Assembly (NCBI RefSeq): GCF_040054535.1
Contig: NC_090787.1
Location: 16,861,501-16,925,500, forward strand
Direction of reading: 5' to 3'
Source of the DNA: Antennarius striatus
Taxonomy: Eukaryota > Chordata > Actinopteri > Lophiiformes > Antennariidae
DNA length: 64,000 nucleotides
Shown in pieces: positions 51,377-64,000 of the stretch (position 1 is the stretch's first letter; every line of letters starts with the position of its first letter). Made by a program: the position numbers and the translations under genes. The notes beneath the pieces are model-generated. The model was not told the origin of the DNA and searched no databases. It was given only the letters and a program-made list of their open reading frames with translations.

Positions 51377-51723
51377 TGGAGGCCTTAGTGACTCCTGAGA
51401 TTCCTTCCACATACTTTTGTTTTACAACTCTTAGCTCTCTATTAATTCAAAAAATAAAATAAACATGTGTTCCAGTTAGGTGTTTTTTTTTTTTTAACAA
51501 AACATTTCAATAAAATTTTTGCATCTTTTATATTTTATTACATTTCTTTGTGACATAAGACACACCAGTACTCATTCATCCAGAAATTTCCCCAGGCTCT
51601 AATAGCCTCCAGATGAGGCTGAGCTGAAAATGATTTGTCTTTTGAAAATTTCTTTTTAATCAACATAAATATTTACAACCATATCCAACAATAACTAAGC
51701 TTATGGCAGGTCCACATGGTTCT
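51377..51723. other. Convergent 3' UTRs of the nucleoside hydrolase and coa5
   Basis: Plus-strand AATAAA hexamers at 51453-51458, 51458-51463 and 51509-51514 serve the nucleoside hydrolase. A minus-strand AATAAA (TTTATT at 51534-51539) can serve coa5. A T13 run lies at 51483-51495. Confidence 0.6.
51453..51463 (+). terminator. Tandem poly(A) signals, nucleoside hydrolase
   Basis: Two overlapping AATAAA hexamers 77 bp beyond the stop, followed by a GT/T-rich stretch. Confidence 0.65.
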
Positions 51724-53161
51724 TCAGTATCCTTTCCTTCCTCTGAATCTTGACCTTGTGTCCAGCTGTAAAGACAATAGAAGTGTTACTCTGCAGAATG
51801 CCCGAGAACCTGAGACAACGTGTGTCTGACTGAGACAGGATAGAACTTTATCTAATCAGCAGCCATCTGTTTTCCATAAAACATCTGAAGTGGAGGATGA
51901 ACATCCCACGTTCCTTTTCCCAGTTGCATCAGTCCTTTCACAAGTCCCCTCATCATGGCTGACTTACCATTGATCTTTTGCACTCAAAGAATGTTACCCG
52001 CAGGGCTTTGCAATGGCCTTCTTTCAAACACTCGCTCGGCATCTTTCCCTCCTGACAAAGGAAGAAGGCAGTTAGACACGCAAGTTTTTCCTACCAGAAA
52101 CATGTGCAGAAACCTGAATCAGCAACTTCAAGTCCTGATTGACTGTGGGACTGCAGAAGACTCACAAATTAAATTACATTACATTAAATTAAATTTACAG
52201 AACACATACTGCTCTTGTCCTTCAGAAAAGATCAGTATGTGTTCTGTAAATTCAATCTAATGTAATTTAATTTGTATGGATTAACAATTACTTTAATTCA
52301 TATTTAACAACCTTAAAACTTTCCATCTGGTACGATTTCTCTTCCGAGACGACACTAATTTAAATCATCCAAACTGAAGGAGCAAAAAAGTGTGTTTACA
52401 GTGCTGAAACGTAATGGGTAACAAACCCACACAAGAGTGTAAGATGCAATTATAAGTTGAATAATATCAACAGCCTTTTAAATGGTATCACAGCTTTCTG
52501 ATGCAGTAAAAAAAAAAGACTTATAAAAACTGTATAAATGCAAACAAAACTTATATGAAATGAAAAGTTTATGATAAATATGGACTGACGGACTCCTAAT
52601 TTGGAGCTGATATTCGAAATCCTAAAAAAGAATTTTACAAGTTTGCACTTATATATATACACACAGTGTGTGTATTGTATATATACAGTACTGTATATAC
52701 TGTATATACGTACAGTATATGATATCAAGTTATGAGTTCTTATTCTTCCACAACAACAGGTGGCGCTGTGAGTTCATTCAAAGGTTGAGGAGGTTGAATC
52801 GCTTGTGAAAAACTGATGTCAATTTGTTTGATTTAGATTCGACAAAAAATATTTAACCTTTTAAATATTATTAGTCTGTCCGGGAAACTTAGTACACATG
52901 TCACAATTAGGACGTTTTTATTTTATTTGTGCATTTCTGGTCTAACGTGGTCACCACAGTGAAATTACACTTTAGTGAACCAGTCTGACAGTGTTGATAC
53001 GATCAGGTATATCGAACATTCTCCCAGGAGGATCGATAGAATCACAGACGCTTCCTTACCTTGACCACACAGTCGTGCTGAAGGATACAGGCCTTAAAGT
53101 CCTCCCTGACGCCGGCACAGGCTCGGTTGTCTTCCTCTTTATCCTCGTAATATTTCGGCAT
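51724..53161 (-). CDS. coa5: Cytochrome c oxidase assembly factor 5
   Basis: Three exons: 53161-53060, 52051-51968, 51765-51724; all phase 0, 75 residues (human 74). The start MPKYYEDK and end RFRGRKGY are family-typical. Two CX9C motifs are complete: CAGVREDFKAC in exon 1 and CKALRVTFFEC in exon 2, with additional conserved cysteines (QHDCVV, SECLKEGHC). Twin-CX9C proteins are imported and oxidised in the mitochondrial intermembrane space by the MIA40 pathway. COA5 is needed for complex IV assembly. Intron 1 (about 1 kb) carries a long hairpin. The gene's upstream end lies only about 300 bp from the presumed mgat4a 3' end; in human UNC50 sits there head to head with COA5. Confidence 0.95.
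52165..52274. repeat. Near-perfect hairpin in coa5 intron 1
   Basis: Left arm 52165-52211 and right arm 52233-52274 are inverted complements. The outer 17 bp and inner 20 bp pair without mismatch; between them is an asymmetric internal loop of 10 against 5 nt. The terminal loop is 21 nt. It could be a palindromic transposon remnant or a small-RNA precursor; nothing in sequence decides. Confidence 0.85.
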
Positions 53162-53440
53162 TGTCCAAAAATCTACTTGAACACCAGCGAGTCTTCCTGA
53201 TAAGTCGCGAATTAGAAGACAAGCTAGTTAACAGGAATGACATGGATGTGGTCGGCCATGTTTTGAAATGGTGCGATGGGAAAGCGGAAGTACGTAGCCG
53301 AAGTGAATTCTGGGTGGATTTGTAGTTTTTCATGGTTTGCAATGTTTGATATATTTTTCGTTTGCTGCTTGTTTACTTCCTCCGCCGTGCTGACTGATGC
53401 TATGAGTGATGCAAAAAATAAAAAATAAAAATGTCCATGA
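53162..53440 (-). promoter_or_regulatory. coa5 promoter region
   Basis: About 280 bp lie between the coa5 ATG and the presumed mgat4a poly(A) site. GCGGAAGTACG near 53284-53294 contains an ETS/GABP-like core (GGAAGT), common in promoters of nuclear-encoded mitochondrial genes. Inferred. Confidence 0.35.
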
Positions 53441-53459
53441 CTACTAACAATGTTTATCA

Positions 53460-53465
53460 TTTATT
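53460..53465 (-). terminator. Candidate distal mgat4a poly(A) signal (minus strand)
   Basis: TTTATT on plus, AATAAA on minus, about 2.3 kb beyond the mgat4a stop. Assigned because it is the last hexamer before coa5 and MGAT4A has a long 3' UTR; nearer signals may also be used. Confidence 0.35.
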
Positions 53466-55779
53466 TCAAAGATGTCCACATAACATGATGCCAAAAACAT
53501 CAGAGGCAGGCATACACATGTACATGATGAAGGCACATGAAATGATGATGTATGAATTTCTTGATGGGAAGAGCTTCACGGGTTTTTTTGTTGTTGTCTG
53601 CGGTCCAGTAATGAGATCACATGATCAGTCATCCCGGTTTAATCCGGCTGCTTGTGACTACAGGATGAATTCTGTTGTTGGCAGAATCTCGTCCCTTTCA
53701 GATCACATTCCAGTTTTGCGTGACTTGCTCTCACCCCATTATAAAAAAAGAATCTGATGGAGAGGCAGACATACAAATGCTTCTTGAGTACATCTCCATC
53801 AGGGATGGTTTGATCGGGGGTGACGGAAGCAGCTCTGAACAAAATAAATGCGGTTTACATTTTACACTTAATAACCACACATCTGAACAAGCAGAATAAG
53901 AAGAAAATACTGTCCCATTTTTATAACAGTTCCATAAAAAAAGGCACTTCACTAACCTGTTAATAATAAACCGGAATAAATCACTGTGAGAGAAGTTCCA
54001 TTTTAAGATAGCTTCTACTGAAAAACGTTGGCCACACACACAATACGAAATGTCAAGTGAATTTCAATCAACTAGTGAGTCAGGAGAAGAAAAGAAAAAA
54101 AAGGGGGGGGTAATGTTCATTCTTTATATATTTACAGTCAGTGAGTGAACTACACATCCTCAGTTAAATCATACAACAAAAGGTGCACTCTGAAATAATC
54201 TGCATTCAAATGTCCAGTCCATTCAAAAGAATAGATAAATACTTGGACAAAATAAAGTGTGGGGATTTATAAGTTGGTGATATGAAATGAGAGGATGACA
54301 AATTTTAATACAAATGTGTAGGAAGTGATGGGAAAAAGTAGTGAAAAAAGCAGTGCAAATCACGCTGTTTAAACTGTAATCTAGTATCACAACCCACCTT
54401 TTTTTAACCACTTTAATTTCACATAAAGATATTTCCCTTAATATCGACCACTAATGAAAGAGTAGGCATACATTAGAGGGAAAATACTGGACTTATATTG
54501 AGATTATTTCAAGGGAACTAGATATAAGGCACATATTTTTCCAATTCGGACCCACGACTACTTTAACAGAATCTATCCACAACTCTACCATTCAGTTTTT
54601 CAACAGTAAGAATGAATTAGTCTCAGATATAAAGATTTGCTTTTAGTGGAATGAAACCGGTACGGACTGAACCAAGTCACTCAAACAGGTAGACAAAGCA
54701 ACTTTGCAATTATCTGTAAAAATAAAATGTACGATTCAGGAAGAAAAAGAAAATCACAATAGTACACAAATAAAACTGACTCTTGAGATACCATAAACAT
54801 CTCTAATAACATAAAAATATATTTTACCTCTTGTAAAAATTAAACTTTTATTTCAAATAAATTAAGTCACCTTCATAGATCGTCATAGCTGTAATAATAT
54901 ATCACTATAACAATATATTCCTTAGAGATAATGATGCCAGAGATTGGTTTTACTATATATGGACACTGAGGTCAAACACTGCCTGCCGGAAAAGAGGCTG
55001 AGAAAATTAAATGTGATGATACTCGCTTTGATAGATGTGGGTAGTTAATCACAAAAACCTGCACTGTGGTCAAGTTTTTAACAACTGTTTCAGGACAAGC
55101 GGCGCATTTGAGTGTGAAATAATTAACTTTCTTCTTTGAGCAGGTTTTGATCGACAGCTCCATCACTTCTGTTGAGAACAGACAGCAAGTGGCCTGAAGT
55201 GATCACAACATTCTAGACAATCAAGGGCTTTGCTGAGGCAGTAGTGACAGTGCAAGGCCTCAGCTTTCCCTAAGGGTGGCAGCATTGGGTAACATGAGGA
55301 TATGGCAGCACCAACACTGGTGGCCCTGTGACTGGTTCTCCTTAGACGTGAAGATGTGTCCTCACTCATCCAAACGTTTTCTGATTGTGGTCAAAGTTGT
55401 TTCACAACCCAACCGCTTTGAGAGCAGACGGCTCCTGTTGGTTTTTAAACAGTAGTATTCACATTCGCAAAAATGAAGAAGAAAAAAAATGTTCAATTGA
55501 AAGGAAGAGATGCAGAAACAAAGATAGAAACTGATCAATGAGAAGCAAAGGAAAGTATATTAAGAAGAGCGGGAATTGGGAGGTGGCGTTCCTTGGGCAA
55601 GCTCAGATGAGCAACTCCAATGGGCTCTGATGACTTCACCGCTGGTTGCTAGGTGCCAGAGCTCCTACGTAAGCAGTCTAGAAGATTTTGATCCCCCTGT
55701 GGCCATGATTCATGTACACGCTCCAGAAGAATCATCCAGCTATCCTTTTTATATGTATCTGCAGGAGGAGAGCAGAGCA
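53466..55779 (-). other. Probable mgat4a 3' UTR
   Basis: AT-rich, no supported frame, no clear repeat. If the hidden donor at 55875 is used, a short terminal coding exon may lie here; I looked for a family-typical C-terminus and did not find one. Confidence 0.5.
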
Positions 55780-61178
<5,399 letters not shown>

Positions 61179-61762
61179 CTGGGAGGATGGCAGAGAGTGA
61201 GATGTGAGCAGGAAACGCTAAATGTTGCAGGGGTGATTTATTTAATCAAGTTGAGGCAAAATCCAGTAATCTTCCTTATTAAACAAGGACTAATCAAAAC
61301 AGCCCAAATCTGCAAGAACAGTGATTCACGGCCAAACTGACAGATGGCTGTGGGAGGGATGACTGATGGAGGTGGATTATAATGAATCTGGCCCCCGATG
61401 CTGGGCCTTATTAAAGAAATACCACATTTAATTACAATCGTACCAGATACGGGTGAAATATTCTGAAACATTTTAGGGTCATTGAATGAATTGAGCATGG
61501 CAGCAATGTCTGGACTTTAGACAGAGGTAACAAACATTTCTCATAACTGGAATTTGCTTAGTATCATTCTTTATCCAGACATTTGCAGAGTATTGCTTAA
61601 TGGCTAAATGTGATTTCACCACCAGCTAAAACAAGCAAAGCCAGGAAGGCCAAAGGCAACAGCAGCAGGAAAAGGACAAGAGAGGACATGTTTTAAGGGA
61701 GTCTCTGTTCACTCTGGGCTTTCAATTAACTGATTAAAAAATATTTAAAAAAACATTTTATA

Positions 61763-61806
<44 letters not shown>

Positions 61807-64000
61807 TAAATAAAAAATCAGTTTATTCTATTTGTTGACACGTCAGAGAGAAACAACAAAAATACAGCAGATTCTACAAGTTCAGAAACAGGAAAACAGC
61901 TGCTTAAAACTGACCACACACTTAATCTGAATATATATATATATCAATGAAGTTTCACCAGGCATCTAAGTGATTGATGTCAGCAAAATCCACTTAGAAA
62001 TAGGACACCAATCATCCTCTTAGAGCCAAGAGGGCCACAAGTAGTATTCCATTAAACTGAGAACAGACTGTTGAACTGAAACAACAGGAAGACGTGAAAA
62101 GAGGAGAAAAGAAGAAAGGTTGTCATCTGTTTTTGTTCTTATTGTGTGAGGGATGGTTAGCAGATGGCCTCTTTATGATTGGAGGGATTAACCAAGCATA
62201 CCCGAGTGCAATAGACAGAAGTTAAAGACATTCAACCAGTTCATTCAACTAACTAGGAAACAGCATGGATCATTCCAAGAAGTTATTAGTATGCTAAGAA
62301 AACAAAATCAAAACTGCACCATCAGCATTAGCAGGCATTAGTGTTCTCTTTATGGTTAGCGTTCTCTTCTTATACACCAGCTCTTCGGTGAAATTTGAGT
62401 TTTGTATCATTTTTCACTTTCTAAAAACAAAGTTGAGTCTTTTAAGTTATTCAATATATGCACGTGCTTGCATGTGTACAGTTAAAAAGGGAAAAGTATG
62501 CTAGATGTGCTGATGTGGGGGCACAACAGGCCAACAAGAGGCCCCATCAAACTTGAGGTGCACAATAAGCGAGCGGCACAGTGGGCTTGACAAAGAGTGC
62601 AATCCTCCAGAGCAATCTGTGCGGCGTGGAGAATCTGTCCCAGTTTTTCTTTGTGTTTGTCACACAAGCTCGGTGCCGTAGAGCGACACCCACCGCCGCC
62701 AAGAAAGTAGGTCGAGGATGAAAGAAGAATGTGGGAGGAAGGAAAAGAGACAGCAAGTGACAGAAAAATGCAGGGTGATAGACAGTGAATGAGTGATAAT
62801 GCATTTGAATGCAGCATGAACAGGACCGGCCCCTTCCAACGTCTCCGTATCGGCCTGCCGGATTCACTCTACCATCATCTCCTCCATGAAGGACGGCACA
62901 ACCGTCCACATTTGTGTCAGCCTCTCTCAGTCACACCGGCTGAGAACAGCTGACTCGACATGTCGTTCATCCGCATGAAAGGAATGGATGTTCAAGCAAC
63001 AGCTAGCATGTCGCAATAACTCTGCTGACAATAAAAGTTAGATTGTGTGCAGATTTTCTGATAAGAATAGATTTTATTTCTGCTTTAGGTCTTCTGATTG
63101 CCTTTTCATTATTCACTTATTTTTCATTTTGTACACTTTAGTAGTTATTGTCTTGTCTATCTTCAACATTTTTTCCCCAGTCAGTCACCATAAGACTATA
63201 AAATCTGCAGTCACACCATCATAACTCACATAATAAATGTGTTTATTATCAAACTAGTTATAGATGGTACCTTTGCAAAGGCATTAATTATACTCCTTGT
63301 TGTGTTTGGGTGAAATCTGGCACAAAACTGTTGATTTAATGAAGAAATTCAAAATAATTTGATAAAAAGATGTCCATGTCGTGAAATTAAGTTTTAAAAC
63401 AACAAATCACGATAATTAAATTCCAGTGCCAACATTTGGCTATTGGGTGACTATTGGTGATTTTTACCTTACGCGTCGACATCGACAAGTGAAATTCACC
63501 ACAAGGACTTGCATTGCAAAGTTCAGCCGTTTCGAAATGAGCAGCAGCGTGCAGTTGGCAGTCATGTTCCTGCTCATTGTTTTCCCACATTTACATTGCA
63601 GACACAGTTAGACAGGCAGCGACGATGGTGAAATGCAAAAGGTTGAACGGAAATCAAACAAAATCCAGTCTTATAGGATCTTTTTTTAATGCAGTGCAAC
63701 TAAAAAAGTCTGAAACTTGAGGATCTCTGTGAACGTCAGCGCACAGGTCAGCCGCCTGGACCCAAGACAAGGGGACTGAAAGGAGGAGCGTGACATGAGC
63801 CGGTTTCTATTGAAAGCTTTTAAAGCTGAAGGCAAGTTGTTTCAGATGACATGCTGATCAGGTCGTGCTGATGAATGGTCTGAGATGATAACTTCCGACT
63901 TTCACACTGACAGCATGTTGAGCTGAAAACAACACTTTCAGCTAGCTGATGGTCTCAAAGCGATAAAATTAGAAGCAAGACATACAACATGGGTAAACCA
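61179..64000 (-). other. mgat4a intron, no exon found
   Basis: Upstream of the first visible exon I see no further mgat4a coding sequence to the window edge. The interval contains (AT)n tracts and otherwise unremarkable sequence. Overlapping minus frames at 62482-62909 lack family similarity and are probably chance. Confidence 0.6.
61762..61803 (+). repeat. (AT)n microsatellite
   Basis: About 40 bp AT repeat; a shorter TA run follows near 61931-61944. Confidence 0.95.

Noticed and set aside
55440-55700. Candidate terminal mgat4a coding exon (CCACAG acceptor at about 55699)
   Set aside because: The encoded peptide does not resemble the family's C-terminus and the pyrimidine tract is poor.
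62482-62909. Two overlapping minus-strand frames, considered as 5' exons of mgat4a
   Set aside because: Sequence does not resemble the missing MGAT4A stem or anchor region and lacks convincing splice sites in frame.

Overview
The window is a compact piece of a vertebrate nuclear genome, most likely a teleost and probably a percomorph-type fish. It holds intron-containing protein genes with GT-AG splice sites, short introns, many long (CA/TG)n microsatellites, a hAT-type MITE and degraded SINE/LINE pieces. Protein similarity and gene order match human 2q11.2-q12.1. No prokaryotic, viral or CRISPR feature was seen. Exon coordinates were assembled by eye from reading frame, splice-site dinucleotides and phase, and from remembered similarity to vertebrate orthologues; no aligner was available.

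Layout: 1-8038 is intergenic with repeats. tmem182 (minus, 5 exons, 241 aa) and mfsd9 (plus, 6 exons, 475 aa) are head to head, with about 2.7 kb between their start codons. mfsd9 and the Na+/H+ exchanger slc9a2 (minus, 13 exons, 819 aa) converge tail to tail at about 20.2-20.6 kb. slc9a2 and inpp4a (plus, 23 coding exons, 964 aa) are head to head across a GC-rich promoter region at about 32-33 kb. inpp4a is followed on the same strand by an inosine-uridine-type nucleoside hydrolase gene (5 coding exons, 318 aa), a family not found in mammals as far as I know. That gene converges on coa5 (minus, 3 exons, 75 aa). The window ends inside mgat4a (minus; 12 coding exons visible, 5' end off the right edge).

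The genes form no pathway: a myogenic membrane protein, an orphan MFS transporter, an apical Na+/H+ exchanger, a PI(3,4)P2 4-phosphatase, a nucleoside hydrolase, a mitochondrial complex IV assembly factor and a Golgi N-glycan branching enzyme. Their interest lies in gene structure: two tiny in-frame exons in inpp4a, TG tracts abutting several splice sites, a Ser-Pro-Arg low-complexity expansion in inpp4a, three perfect CRE palindromes upstream of the nucleoside hydrolase, a near-perfect hairpin in coa5 intron 1, and fusion of two synteny blocks that lie megabases apart in human, with unc50 missing from its expected place. I saw no clearly new multi-gene system.
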